This document shows, in pieces, positions 26,410 through 35,364 of a stretch of DNA of 64,000 nucleotides. Below the pieces are notes generated by a model. That model was given only the letters and a program-made list of their open reading frames with translations. It did not search any database and was not told the origin of the DNA. A program made the translations under genes and the position numbers. Within the stretch, counting starts at the first letter, position 1. Each line of letters starts with the position of its first letter. This stretch comes from Bradyrhizobium sp. AT1 (GTDB lineage Bacteria; Pseudomonadota; Alphaproteobacteria; Rhizobiales; Xanthobacteraceae), in the NCBI RefSeq assembly GCF_001590795.1, contig NZ_JXDL01000001.1, forward strand, positions 5,917,860 through 5,981,859. The letters are read 5' to 3'.

Positions 26410-27261
26410 ATGACACCTCGTGCGCGCGATCTGCTGCCGGCTTTGCTGGCGCTTGGCCTTGGCGCGGCTTGTGCCACCGATGCAACGGCCGCCGACATCG
26501 CGCTCAAGGCTCCGCCTGCGCCGCTGCCGGTCGGCTTCAGTTGGACGGGCTTCTATGCGGGTGTTCACGCCGGCTACGGCACCGGGGATGGCAACGCGGC
26601 GAGGGTCGATCCCGGTGCACTGCCGGCGCAGTTTCCCGGCGTGAACAATCTCACGTCGACGGCATCGGCGCCGTTTACGCTGGGTGTCGATCAGTCCGGC
26701 TGGCTGGGCGGATTGCAGGCAGGCTACAACTGGCAGAGCGGGCATCTGGTCGCCGGCGTCGAAGCCGATGTGAGCGCTGCCGGGATCGGCGGGCGGGCAT
26801 CGGGCTCATATGCGTTTCGTCCCGTTTTCCTGGTCGGCGATTTCGACAATTACACCGGCACCGTGAGGGTGACCCAGGACATCGACTATCTCGGTACCCT
26901 GCGCGGCCGTCTCGGCTATGCCAGCAACAACTGGCTGCTCTATGCCACGGGCGGTCTCGCCTGGGCCCATGTCAAGGCAAGCCTCGACAGTTCTCATGTC
27001 CGATTGACCAATAATTTCCCGATGCCCGGTTTTCCCGGCGCGCTGGACGGTCATGCCTCCGCAAGCGGCTACAATATCGGCTATGCGGTCGGCAGCGGCG
27101 GAGAATGGGCGTTCGCGCCGCACTGGTCGTTCAAGGCGGAGTATCTGTATCTCAATCTTGGCCGCCAGCTCTCCCTGTCCATTCCAGCGACCAGCATGCC
27201 GGCCGGCGACATCGAGCTTCACACCTTCAGGGTCGGCCTGAACCAGCAATTTGCGCCATGA
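26410..27261 (+). CDS. Outer-membrane beta-barrel protein (Omp25/RopB/Omp31-like)
   Basis: 283 residues with a signal peptide (LLPALLALGLGAACATDATA-ADIALK) followed by the motif APPAPLPVGFSWTGFYAGVHAGYGTG, typical of the eight-strand outer-membrane barrels of Rhizobiales. Alternating hydrophobic strands follow (GLQAGYNW, LVAGVEADVS, LGTLRGRLGYAS, WLLYATGGLAWAHV), ending with a C-terminal strand HTFRVGLNQQFAP with the terminal aromatic-x pattern for BAM insertion. These proteins give structural stability to the outer membrane. The start was chosen as the ATG just before the signal peptide, after AAGGAA. Confidence 0.9.
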   Translation: MTPRARDLLPALLALGLGAACATDATAADIALKAPPAPLPVGFSWTGFYAGVHAGYGTGDGNAARVDPGALPAQFPGVNNLTSTASAPFTLGVDQSGWLGGLQAGYNWQSGHLVAGVEADVSAAGIGGRASGSYAFRPVFLVGDFDNYTGTVRVTQDIDYLGTLRGRLGYASNNWLLYATGGLAWAHVKASLDSSHVRLTNNFPMPGFPGALDGHASASGYNIGYAVGSGGEWAFAPHWSFKAEYLYLNLGRQLSLSIPATSMPAGDIELHTFRVGLNQQFAP

Positions 27262-27282
27262 CACCGATGGCGGCGATGAAGC

Positions 27283-28485
27283 TCAATACTTCTTCACTGT
27301 CGCTCCGAACGCGAACCACAGCACCATCGATGCAAGCCCGAAGCCGCCGAGCAGCAGGAAGGTCGGACCGTAGCCGATCCACTGCGTGATCCAACCGCCG
27401 AGCGCGGGACTGAGGCTGGCGCCGACGCCCTGCACCGTGATCACGGCGCCCTGGCCGAGATTGATGCGGCCGGTGCCGTTGAGCGCCCGCGCCACCATGC
27501 CGGGAACGGCGACCGTCTGCAGTCCGGTGCCGATGCCGTCGAGCACCTGCATCGGCACCACGCCCCACCACCCCGTGACGAAAAAGGCCAGCACGCCGCG
27601 AATGGGCAGGAACATGAAGGATACCAGGATCACCGGCCAGTAATTGCGCTTGCTCGCGGCCTTCATCGCGATCAGCGAGGTCACGATCATCACGCCTTGT
27701 GCGATCACCACGGTGGTCGCAACGAAGCTCGGGCCGTTGGCCTGCCCCTCGGCGACCGCCGCAAGCCCGTAGAGCGGCACGATGGCGGCATTGCCGAGAT
27801 GAAAAAGAGCGAGCGCGAGCGCCAGCACGAGCAGCGGCTTGTGCTTGAGCAGCATCGTCATCGCATCCGGCGCAGCCTTGGAGTCATCCTCCTTGCTGCC
27901 GCGCGCGGCACGGTCGTCGATGGCCTTGGCCGGGATCATCAGCACGCAGGCGATCGCGATCGCACCGAACACGGCCGCGAGCACGAACACGGCGACATAG
28001 CCGTATGTGTAACCGAGATAGCCCGACAGCCCCGCGCCGACCATGTTGCCGGCGTGGTTGAACGCCTGGTTGCGACCGTTGAGTGCGTTGAAGCCCTTTT
28101 GCCTGGCGATGCCCAGCGTGATGCCGGTGACCGCCGGCACGATGGCGGCGCTCGCCAGCGACTGCGCCACTTGCGAGAACGTCACCGCCCAGAAATTTTG
28201 CGAGATCAGGATGATCGCGGAGGCAAGGACGACGCAGATGCCGGGAATGACGACCCATAGCCGCTTGTTGCGGCTGGCATCGATGAAGCCGCCGATCGGC
28301 GTCGTGATCAGCATGCCCGCGACATTGCCGATCGTCAGCGCGGTGCCGATCAGACCGGTCGCCCAGCCGCGCTCCTGGAGGAAGACGCCGACGAACGGAC
28401 CGATGCCCGACTGCATGTCGGCCATGAAGAAGTTGAGCGCGAACAGGGGCCAGATACGGGATTGTGAGGGAGGCCGCGAAGTCAT
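27283..28485 (-). CDS. Major facilitator superfamily transporter
   Basis: About 400 residues with twelve hydrophobic segments in two six-helix halves and the charged loop GGFIDASRNKRLWVV between helices 2 and 3, the usual MFS motif A position. The middle loop (KAIDDRAARGSKEDDSKAAPDAM) is cytoplasmic. It resembles putative sugar or drug exporters annotated only as MFS, and no substrate can be assigned. ATG at 28485 is preferred over 28530 on length; neither has a strong ribosome-binding site. It is convergent with the outer-membrane protein gene, 21 bases away. Confidence 0.88.
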   Translation of the reverse strand: MTSRPPSQSRIWPLFALNFFMADMQSGIGPFVGVFLQERGWATGLIGTALTIGNVAGMLITTPIGGFIDASRNKRLWVVIPGICVVLASAIILISQNFWAVTFSQVAQSLASAAIVPAVTGITLGIARQKGFNALNGRNQAFNHAGNMVGAGLSGYLGYTYGYVAVFVLAAVFGAIAIACVLMIPAKAIDDRAARGSKEDDSKAAPDAMTMLLKHKPLLVLALALALFHLGNAAIVPLYGLAAVAEGQANGPSFVATTVVIAQGVMIVTSLIAMKAASKRNYWPVILVSFMFLPIRGVLAFFVTGWWGVVPMQVLDGIGTGLQTVAVPGMVARALNGTGRINLGQGAVITVQGVGASLSPALGGWITQWIGYGPTFLLLGGFGLASMVLWFAFGATVKKY

Positions 28486-28659
28486 CGATACCCAAACATG
28501 CTCTTCGTGTGCCGTGATCCTCTTGGCCAATCGTTCTGGCGTCGATCCGAACGTAACGGGCGCTCACCGCGTTGGTTCCAGTTACCGCGCCGCTGATCGA
28601 TCTTGCTGACAGCGCGTTCGCGATGTCATCCTGCGATCTTCCCACGGAGCTCTCTCTTC

Positions 28660-29463
28660 ATGCCTCTCTGGACCTGCGAAACCTGCGGCGCGCAATTTCC
28701 GAACGGCGGAAATCCGCCCGCCTCCTGTCTGATTTGCGAGGACGAGCGGCAGTTCGTGAACTGGAAAGGGCAGAGCTTTCTCACGCGCGAGGAGCTCGCG
28801 CGGGGGCACCGGCTGGTGGGACGCGACGATCTCGGCCTCACCGGCATTGGCCTCGAGCCGAGCTTCGCCATCGGGCAGCGCGCGCTGCTGGTGCCTCAAG
28901 GCGACGGCTGCGTGATGTGGGATTGCATTCCGCTGGCGACCGATGAGGCCATCCAACACGTTGCGGCACTCGGCGGGCTGAAGGCGATCGCGATCTCGCA
29001 TCCGCACTATTACGGCGCGCTCGCCGACTGGAGCGACACCTTTGGCGGCGTGCCGGTCTACCTGCATGCCGACGATCGCGCTTTCGTCACGCGGCCGCAT
29101 CCCTCGATCGTGCACTGGACCGGCGAAAGCCACCGCATCTCCGACGATATGCTGCTGCTGCGCACCGGCGGTCATTTCGCCGGCGCCACCATGCTGCACT
29201 CGGCGCGCAGTGCGGAGGGCCGGGGCGCGTTGCTCACCGGCGACATCGCCCAGGTGACGATGGACCGCCGCTTCGTCAGCTTCATGTATTCCTATCCGAA
29301 CTATATGCCGCTCAACGCCGCCGCGGTGCGGCGGATCGCGGCTGCCGTCGAGCCGCTCGCCTTCGATCGCATCTATGGCGCCTGGTGGGGCCGCAACATC
29401 GCTGGCGGTGCCAAGGCCGCGTTCGCGGCGTCGGTGGAGCGCTACATCGCGGCCATCGCCTGA
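28660..29463 (+). CDS. Metallo-beta-lactamase-fold protein with N-terminal zinc ribbon
   Basis: 267 residues. The first 35 carry two Cys pairs (CETC and CLIC), a rubredoxin/zinc-ribbon-like module. The rest resembles an MBL-fold hydrolase, with AISHPHYYGALADWSDTFG in the position of the HxHxDH motif (here HPHYYG, so the canonical second His/Asp set is altered), GGHFAGATMLH, and LLTGDIAQVTMD as the metal-bridging Asp region. Substitutions in the first metal site leave activity uncertain. ATG at 28660 (MPLWTCETCG) places the ribbon at the very N-terminus. Neighbours give no pathway clue. Confidence 0.82.
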   Translation: MPLWTCETCGAQFPNGGNPPASCLICEDERQFVNWKGQSFLTREELARGHRLVGRDDLGLTGIGLEPSFAIGQRALLVPQGDGCVMWDCIPLATDEAIQHVAALGGLKAIAISHPHYYGALADWSDTFGGVPVYLHADDRAFVTRPHPSIVHWTGESHRISDDMLLLRTGGHFAGATMLHSARSAEGRGALLTGDIAQVTMDRRFVSFMYSYPNYMPLNAAAVRRIAAAVEPLAFDRIYGAWWGRNIAGGAKAAFAASVERYIAAIA

Positions 29464-29494
29464 GCGGGCGAACGGATTTATCTTGCCGGCATAA

Positions 29495-29521
29495 AATAAC
29501 TGTACTATAAGTACAGTTATT
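29495..29521. promoter_or_regulatory. Strong palindrome, probable operator
   Basis: Perfect inverted repeat with 12-base arms (AATAACTGTACT at 29495-29506 and its complement at 29510-29521) around ATA. It is A/T-rich in a G+C-rich context and lies 94 bases before the alpha/beta hydrolase start. No T-run follows, so it reads better as a dimeric repressor site than as a terminator. No regulator gene is adjacent. Confidence 0.65.
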
Positions 29522-29614
29522 GATCGCGGCGCGATGGCGCGTCTGCGGGCTCGGCATGATCGATGCATCACCGCGCCAGCGGCGCGTTTTGGGGCGCGAG
29601 CGGGAGTTCGGCTT

Positions 29615-30625
29615 ATGACGGCGCACGACGATATCTTCGAGGCCGGCGACGTCCCCCTCCAGTCCGGGGCCGTCTTCTCCTCGCTGAAGCTCGTCTACAA
29701 GACCTACGGCACGCTGAGTCCGGCGAGAGATAACGTCATCCTCTACCCGACCTCGTTCAGCGCGCAGCACACCGACATCGAGTGGCTGATTGGCCCGGAC
29801 GGCGTGCTCGATCCCACGCGCTATTTCATCATCATCCCGAACCTGTTCGGCAACGGCCTGTCATCCTCGCCGTCGAACAGCGCGGCGCCGTTTCCCGAGA
29901 TGACCTATCACGACGCGATCGCGGTCCAGCACCGGCTCCTCACCGAGCGCTTCGGCATTTCGAAGCTGGCTCTGGTCTATGGCTGGTCGATGGGCGGCAT
30001 GCAGGCCTATCACTGGGCAGCGCTGCATCCCGATATGGTCGAGCGGGCCGCCGTGGTCTGCGGCGTCGCGCGCTGCGCGCCCTACAATTACGTCTTCCTG
30101 GAGAGCGTGAAAGCCGCGCTCACCGCCGATCCCGCCTTCCGCGACGGCCGCTTCGTGGAGAAGCCCGTTGCAGGCTATCGCGCCATGGGGCGCGTCTATG
30201 CCGGCTGGGCGATGTCGCACGGCTTCTACCGCGACGAGCTGTGGCGCGAGGCCGGCTTCACCTCGCTGGAGGACTATCTCGTCCGCACCTGGGACGCGAC
30301 GTTCGCGCGGCGCGACGCCAACGATCTGCTGGCGCAGATTGGCATCTGGCAGCGCGGCGACATCAGTCGTTGTGCGGCATTCGGTGGCGATCTCGATCGG
30401 GCGCTGGCGGCGATCAAGGCGCACATGCTGCTGATGCCGGGCGCGACCGATCGCTATTTCGACGTCCGCGACAACGAAGCTGAGCTCGGCCGTCTGACCA
30501 GCGCCAAATCGGCCGTGCTGCATCCGATCCCGTCGTTGCATGGCCATCGCGCCGGCAACCCCGTCGGCAATCCGCGCGACCAGGCCTTCATCAAGGCCGA
30601 GATCGCAGCGCTTCTCGGTAAATAG
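29615..30625 (+). CDS. Alpha/beta hydrolase, homoserine O-acetyltransferase-like
   Basis: 336 residues of the alpha/beta-hydrolase fold related to MetX. The nucleophile elbow is GWSMGGMQAYHWA, the acid is probably the Asp in GATDRYFDV, and the His lies in SLHGHRAGNP. MetX-type proteins acylate homoserine, but several close relatives are plain hydrolases, and this one is shorter than typical MetX. ATG at 29615 was chosen because the longer frame begins with an Arg/Ala-rich stretch. It is followed 15 bases later by a desaturase gene, suggesting co-transcription downstream of the palindrome at 29495. Confidence 0.85.
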   Translation: MTAHDDIFEAGDVPLQSGAVFSSLKLVYKTYGTLSPARDNVILYPTSFSAQHTDIEWLIGPDGVLDPTRYFIIIPNLFGNGLSSSPSNSAAPFPEMTYHDAIAVQHRLLTERFGISKLALVYGWSMGGMQAYHWAALHPDMVERAAVVCGVARCAPYNYVFLESVKAALTADPAFRDGRFVEKPVAGYRAMGRVYAGWAMSHGFYRDELWREAGFTSLEDYLVRTWDATFARRDANDLLAQIGIWQRGDISRCAAFGGDLDRALAAIKAHMLLMPGATDRYFDVRDNEAELGRLTSAKSAVLHPIPSLHGHRAGNPVGNPRDQAFIKAEIAALLGK

Positions 30626-30640
30626 GGCAGGCAACCGATC

Positions 30641-31606
30641 ATGAGTGACGCGACCGTTTCAGAACCCGGCCATCGCCTGAAGCCGCTGACGCCGGCGATG
30701 TTGCGCGAATTGTCGGCACGCTCCAATCTCAGGGGCGCGGCGCAGAGCCTCGGCCATTACGGCGTGATCGTGCTGGTGGGCGCGCTGATCTGGATGGTCG
30801 CTTCCCGCCGCGGCGTGCTCTGGGCGCTGCCGCTGATGGCGGTGCAGGGCTATATCGTCGCCTTCCTGTTCATGGCGGTGCACGAGACCGCGCACAAGAC
30901 CGCGTTCAGGAGTCGCAGCCTCAATCTCGTCGTCGGCCATCTCTCGTCCTTCATCATCGGATTGCCTTACGAATATTACTGCCTGTTTCACTGGGACCAT
31001 CACCGCTACACTCAGGATCCCGACAAGGATCCCGAGCTGATCGTCGGGGTGAAGCCGACGTCCGACACGCAGCTCGCGATCGCCTATAGCGGCCTGCTCC
31101 AGGTCGCCGGCCGGCTCCGCCTGATGCTCGGCCACGCCGTCACGGGCAAGGTCGTGGTGCCCTGGATCCCCGAGAACAAGCGCGCCACCATCGTGACAGA
31201 GGCGCGTGCCTATGTCGCGCTCTACGCGCTGCTGCTGGCGCTCTCGCTGTGGTTCTCGTCAGCTTTGCTGCTCTGGGTCTGGATTGTCCCGCTGGTGATC
31301 GGGCAGTTCTTCCTGCGGCCTTATCTCTATGCCGAGCACACCGGCTGCGACCGCACCCGCAGCGCGTTCCAGAACACCCGCACCACCTACACCGGCGCGG
31401 TCGTCAAATGGTTCGCGTGGAACATGCCCTACCATGTCGAGCACCACGCTTATCCCTCGATTCCGTTTCACGCGCTGCCGAAGCTGAACGGGATCGTCGA
31501 CGGCGAGATTGTTCATCGCGGCCGCGGCTACATCAGAACGACGCGCCAGACCTGGGCCTGGTTTCGCCGGCAGCGGCAGGCCACGCAGATGCACGAGCGC
31601 CGGTGA
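30641..31606 (+). CDS. Membrane fatty acid desaturase / hydroxylase family protein
   Basis: 321 residues with several membrane helices and the three His boxes of the family: HETAHKTAF (HxxxH), HWDHHRYTQD (HxxHH) and NMPYHVEHHAYP (HxxHH). These bind a di-iron centre that uses O2 to desaturate or hydroxylate lipid-linked substrates in the inner membrane. An ATG with weak upstream purines begins 15 bases after the hydrolase stop. The exact substrate (fatty acid, carotenoid or alkane-like) cannot be read from sequence. Confidence 0.9.
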   Translation: MSDATVSEPGHRLKPLTPAMLRELSARSNLRGAAQSLGHYGVIVLVGALIWMVASRRGVLWALPLMAVQGYIVAFLFMAVHETAHKTAFRSRSLNLVVGHLSSFIIGLPYEYYCLFHWDHHRYTQDPDKDPELIVGVKPTSDTQLAIAYSGLLQVAGRLRLMLGHAVTGKVVVPWIPENKRATIVTEARAYVALYALLLALSLWFSSALLLWVWIVPLVIGQFFLRPYLYAEHTGCDRTRSAFQNTRTTYTGAVVKWFAWNMPYHVEHHAYPSIPFHALPKLNGIVDGEIVHRGRGYIRTTRQTWAWFRRQRQATQMHERR

Positions 31607-31879
31607 CGCCGTTCCCGTAATTTGACGTGGCTTTGCCGGCTTCCGATAGCGCACTTTACGGCGTGTTCATTGCACTTAGGGATGGCGTCGAACATCCCGA
31701 TACCGTCTCGTCAGGCGTTGCATAAACGTGATGAAAATCAGTCACTTGGCTGCTCCGGAAACATGCCTAACAAATGCTTCCGGATCGGGAAAGTTTTAGC
31801 CGTCTTGTCTTCATAACCAAGCGAGGCCGCTGCTCTAAGCGTCACGCCATCAACGCTGCGACGTCTGGAGAGATTGGTG

Positions 31880-33112
31880 ATGAATGCGACGAGGGGCCGT
31901 CTTCTGGTGGTCGACGACGATTTGGTGCAACGGGTTCTGATCGGCAAAATCGGCGCCAAGCTCGGTTACGAGACGGTGGTTGCTTCATCTTACGAGGCCG
32001 CTACCGAACTTCTGGCCCGCGAGGCCTTCGAAATCATGGCGCTCGACCTGTCGCTCGGCGAGCGGGACGGGGTAGAGCTGTTGCGTTTCGTGGCCGAGCG
32101 CGGCCTGCGCGCGATGTCGATCGTGATCATCAGCGGCTGCGATGATCGTATCATGAAGGCCACACGCCGCGTCGCGAACGGGCTGAAGCTCTCGGTCGGC
32201 GCATGCCTGACCAAGCCGCTCGATCTGAACCGTCTGCGCAGTGCGTTGGAATTGCAGCGGCGCGCCCCGCCGGCCGCGACCTCCGCCTCGCCGCAGCTCC
32301 TGATCACGCCCGAACGGATCGTGCGTGGCCTGGAGAACCGCGAGTTCTTCGTCGAGTTTCAGCCGAAGATCGCGCTTGTGACCGGGAGGGTCGTCGGCGC
32401 CGAAGCGCTCGCACGCTGGCGCACCGACGAATTCGGCATGGTCTCGCCGATGATCTTCATCCCGATTGCCGAACAGGCCGGACTCATGCGCGAGGTGACC
32501 GATTGCATCCTGTCATCGGCGATGTCGCAGGGTCGCAAGCTGATCGAACGCAATCCCGGCTTCACCATCGCCGTCAATATTTCGGGCTCGCTGATGTCGG
32601 ACCTGACCCTGCCCGACAGGATCGAGGAGATCCTGCGCCGCGAAAACATTTCGCCGACGTCGCTGACCGTCGAGATCACCGAGACCTCGGCGATGGCCGA
32701 CGTCGATCGTGCCAACGACATTCTGGTGCGGCTGCGGATCAAGAAGATCGGGACGGCCATCGATGATTTCGGCACCGGCTATTCGTCGCTCGCGGCCCTG
32801 GCGCGTCTTCCCTTCAGCGAGCTGAAGATCGACCAATCCTTCATCAAGGGCTGCGAAACCGACGAGGACATGATGAAGATCGTCGATGCCTCTGTCGCGC
32901 TTGCGAAGGCATTCAACATGAAGGTGGTGGCCGAGGGCGTCGAAAGCCCGGAGGCGCTCGAGATCATCCGCCGGATCGGTTGCGACGTCGCCCAGGGATT
33001 CCTCTTTGCGCCCTCGCTGCGGCGTTCGCGGGCCGAACGATGGATCTCCGAGCGTAATGCCCTGGCGGACGAGCAAGCCGCTTCCGCGACACCGACGGCC
33101 CTGGCGAGCTGA
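31880..33112 (+). CDS. Response regulator with c-di-GMP phosphodiesterase (REC-EAL) domains
   Basis: About 410 residues. The N-terminal receiver domain has the acidic cluster VVDDD (12-14), phospho-acceptor Asp56 in MALDLSLG, the Ser in IISG and Lys in LTKPL. The EAL domain has the signature EALARW, VNISG, VEITET, the loop IDDFGTGYSSL, LKIDQSF, AEGVE and AQGFLF, so all catalytic residues look intact. It should hydrolyse c-di-GMP under control of phosphorylation. No histidine kinase gene is adjacent. ATG at 31880 has GGAGAG at a 6-base distance; TTG and GTG just upstream are in frame. Confidence 0.93.
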   Translation: MNATRGRLLVVDDDLVQRVLIGKIGAKLGYETVVASSYEAATELLAREAFEIMALDLSLGERDGVELLRFVAERGLRAMSIVIISGCDDRIMKATRRVANGLKLSVGACLTKPLDLNRLRSALELQRRAPPAATSASPQLLITPERIVRGLENREFFVEFQPKIALVTGRVVGAEALARWRTDEFGMVSPMIFIPIAEQAGLMREVTDCILSSAMSQGRKLIERNPGFTIAVNISGSLMSDLTLPDRIEEILRRENISPTSLTVEITETSAMADVDRANDILVRLRIKKIGTAIDDFGTGYSSLAALARLPFSELKIDQSFIKGCETDEDMMKIVDASVALAKAFNMKVVAEGVESPEALEIIRRIGCDVAQGFLFAPSLRRSRAERWISERNALADEQAASATPTALAS

Positions 33113-33121
33113 GACGACGAA

Positions 33122-33144
33122 CCCCGGTCGCGGAACGACCGGGG
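33122..33144. terminator. Hairpin between convergent genes
   Basis: Perfect 9-base G/C arms (CCCCGGTCG and complement) around CGGAA, 9 bases past the EAL gene and 24 bases past the convergent secreted-protein gene. There is no T-run, so a terminator role is likely but not certain. Confidence 0.55.
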
Positions 33145-33168
33145 CTGCGTCAACCAGTGCAAGCGGGC

Positions 33169-33417
33169 TCAGTAAATCCCGTAGGCGCAGACATTCACGA
33201 CGCGCACGCGCAGGCCATGGCGGGTCTGGACGACGCGCTCCTGGTAGCAGTTGCTGACGCCGGTGTTGACGTAGACGCCGCCAAAGCCCCAGCCCGGACC
33301 CCAATGGTTGTGATGACCATGGTAATGGAAGCCGCCGGCCGAAGCGGCGGTGGGGGCGAGCGCGGCAACACCGAGCGAACCGGCAGCGATCAGACCAAGA
33401 GCAAGCTTACGAAACAT
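33169..33417 (-). CDS. Small secreted His/Gly/Trp-rich protein
   Basis: 82 residues with a signal peptide (MFRKLALGLIAAGSLGVAALAPTAASA, cleavage after ASA). The short mature part has GGFHYHGHHNHWGPGWGFGG followed by a region with two Cys (SNCYQERVV and VNVCAYGIY) that could pair. The His-rich stretch could bind metal. This kind of small periplasmic protein is frequent in Bradyrhizobium with no known role. ATG at 33417 has GGAGA at 6 bases, better than the ATG two codons upstream. Confidence 0.8.
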   Translation of the reverse strand: MFRKLALGLIAAGSLGVAALAPTAASAGGFHYHGHHNHWGPGWGFGGVYVNTGVSNCYQERVVQTRHGLRVRVVNVCAYGIY

Positions 33418-33554
33418 CTTCATTCTCCAATTGGCGCTAAGGCCGTTGTTGTGTCCCTGCATTTCGGTCGAGCCGAGATGCGATCGCGTTCACAGGCGAT
33501 GGGGAGAATCGTGTTTCAGGATTGTTTCATGGCCTGCGTCATAATGTGCCGCGG

Positions 33555-34535
33555 TCAGGCTTTCCGCGCCGCGCGATAGCGTGCGTCCATCGCCCGCGTC
33601 ATCTCCCTCATCTTGTCGCGGAGATCGGCGGGCTCCAGCACTTCGGCCTCGGGACCGAGCCGCAACAATTCGGCGGCGGCGTGCCACGACGTCTTGCCGA
33701 CAGGCACGCGCGCAATGCGCCAGCCGTCGGCATCGGCGGTCTCTTCAAGCTGCGTGCGCGCCTTGACGTAGGGCTGGCTCAGTGCGTCGAGTAGCTTGAC
33801 GCCGAATGGCGACAGCCGCACGACCGCGACAACAGGATGCATCTCGGCCTCGAGCCGAAGCGTCGCGGCCTGCCAATAGGCGGCGAGATCGAAATCGCTG
33901 GGACGCTCGAAGCGGTCGTCGAGCGCCGTGCAGTCGAGCACGCGCGCGACGCGATAGGTGCGCACGCTGGAATCGACGCGGCCTGCCAGATACCAGCTGC
34001 CGCCCTTCAGCACGAGGCCGAGCGGTGCGAGGCGGCGCTGCTTTTCCGCGCGCCAGCTCTGGTAGCGGATTTTTATCGATGTCCCGCGCAGCACCGCGCC
34101 GGCAATCGTGCGCAGATGCTCCGGCTGTTCCGCCTCGCCGAACCAGCCGGGTGCGTCCAGGTGAAACCGCTCCTGCATCCGGCTGGCATCCTGACGCAGG
34201 TGGATGGGCAGCGCCGCCATCAACTTGTTCTGCGCGGCGATCATCGCCGCATCGAGCCCAAGCGCCGCCGCGGGGCCCGGCAGTCCTGCGAGGAACAGCG
34301 CGCCGGCCTCGCTCTGCGACAGGCCGTTCAGCCGCACGCGATAGCCGTCGAGCAGACGATAGCCGCCCTCGGCGCCGCGGTCGGCATAGACAGGCACGCC
34401 GGAGGCGGCGAGTGCGTCGATGTCGCGATAGATCGTGCGCACCGAGACCTCGCAGGCCTCGGCCAGCTCGGGCGCGGTGACCTGGCCCCTGGCCTGGAGG
34501 GTGGTGAGGATCGACAGCATCCGGCTCGCGCGCAT
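33555..34535 (-). CDS. YafY-type helix-turn-helix / WYL domain regulator (first of two)
   Basis: 326 residues: an N-terminal DeoR-like winged HTH (SILTTLQARGQVTAPELAEACEVSVRTIYRDIDALAASGVPVYADRG) and a WYL ligand-sensing domain with a C-terminal extension. The gene is divergent from a glutathione S-transferase gene, with a 25-bp palindrome starting 15 bases from its start codon, so it probably represses that gene and itself. The layout repeats at 41114-42953 with a second WYL regulator and GST-fold gene. Confidence 0.92.
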   Translation of the reverse strand: MRASRMLSILTTLQARGQVTAPELAEACEVSVRTIYRDIDALAASGVPVYADRGAEGGYRLLDGYRVRLNGLSQSEAGALFLAGLPGPAAALGLDAAMIAAQNKLMAALPIHLRQDASRMQERFHLDAPGWFGEAEQPEHLRTIAGAVLRGTSIKIRYQSWRAEKQRRLAPLGLVLKGGSWYLAGRVDSSVRTYRVARVLDCTALDDRFERPSDFDLAAYWQAATLRLEAEMHPVVAVVRLSPFGVKLLDALSQPYVKARTQLEETADADGWRIARVPVGKTSWHAAAELLRLGPEAEVLEPADLRDKMREMTRAMDARYRAARKA

Positions 34536-34549
34536 GATCGCTTTAAATC

Positions 34550-34574
34550 ATACCTGACACAGGATGTCAGGTAT
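34550..34574. promoter_or_regulatory. Palindromic operator between WYL regulator and GST gene
   Basis: Perfect 10-base arms (ATACCTGACA at 34550-34559, TGTCAGGTAT at 34565-34574) around CAGGA. It lies 15 bases from the regulator start and 49 from the GST start. The TGACA/TGTCA core resembles sites seen beside YafY/WYL regulators. Confidence 0.75.
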
Positions 34575-34623
34575 GGTCGCGTAGAGCTGGGGCCCCGCCA
34601 GACGGCGCCCCAGGAGATTTGCC

Positions 34624-35268
34624 ATGACCGATCCGAACCGCATCACGCTGTATTACTCGCCGCAGACGCGCGCCACCGGCACGCGGGTGCTGCTGGAGGA
34701 GCTGGGAGCGCCCTATGATCTCCAAGTCCTCAACATGAAGGCCGGCGAGCAACGTCAGCCCGCTTATCTCGCCATCAACCCGCTCGGCAAGGTGCCCGCG
34801 ATTCGCCACGGCGAGGCGCTCGTGACCGAGCAGGTCGCGATCACAATCTATCTCGCCGATCTGTTTCCGCAGGCGGGGCTGACGCCCGCGCTGAACGATC
34901 CCCTGCGCGGGCCTTATCTGCGCTGGATCACCTATTACGGCTCGTCGTTCGAGCCGGCGCTGATCGACAAGTTCATGCAGCGCGAGCCGGCGCCGATCAC
35001 GCAGTCGCCCTATGCCGATTACGACACCATGTTAGGAGCGCTCGAAGCGCAGCTGTCGACGGGACCGTATCTGCTCGGCGAACGCATGACGGCTGCCGAT
35101 GTGCTGTGGGGCGTCGCCTTCAGCTGGACCATGATGTTCGGCATCGTGCCGAAAAAGGACGTCTTCGTCCGCTATGCCGATCGCATGACCTCGCGCCCGG
35201 CATTCCAGCGCATCAACGCGGCGGACGAGGAGATGGCGGCGGAGCATGCTAAGGCGGTCGGAGGCTGA
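34624..35268 (+). CDS. Glutathione S-transferase family protein
   Basis: 214 residues: an N-terminal thioredoxin-like domain (ITLYYSPQTRATGTRVLLEELGAPYDL with the cis-Pro region GKVPAIRHGEALVTEQVAIT) and a helical C-terminal domain (GPYLLGERMTAADVLWGVAFSW). The active-site position following YYSPQT is Ser/Thr-like. It may conjugate glutathione to electrophiles; the substrate is unknown. AGGAG precedes the ATG. Control by the divergent WYL regulator is expected from the shared palindrome. Confidence 0.92.
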   Translation: MTDPNRITLYYSPQTRATGTRVLLEELGAPYDLQVLNMKAGEQRQPAYLAINPLGKVPAIRHGEALVTEQVAITIYLADLFPQAGLTPALNDPLRGPYLRWITYYGSSFEPALIDKFMQREPAPITQSPYADYDTMLGALEAQLSTGPYLLGERMTAADVLWGVAFSWTMMFGIVPKKDVFVRYADRMTSRPAFQRINAADEEMAAEHAKAVGG

Positions 35269-35292
35269 GGGCGCGCGTGCCTCACATTCAGT

Positions 35293-35340
35293 GTCGTCCC
35301 GGGCAAGCGTAAGCGCAGACCCGGGACCCATAACCACAGG
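35293..35340. repeat. Dispersed repeat, short palindromic form
   Basis: GTCGTCCCGGGCAAGCG... with 8-base arms GTCCCGGG (35296-35303) and CCCGGGAC (35320-35327), followed by CCATAACCACAGG. This is a widespread intergenic repeat type of Bradyrhizobium and relatives; it sits between convergent GST and crotonase genes. Confidence 0.6.
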
Positions 35341-35364
35341 GTGGTGTTTTGCGAAGACTCGGAG

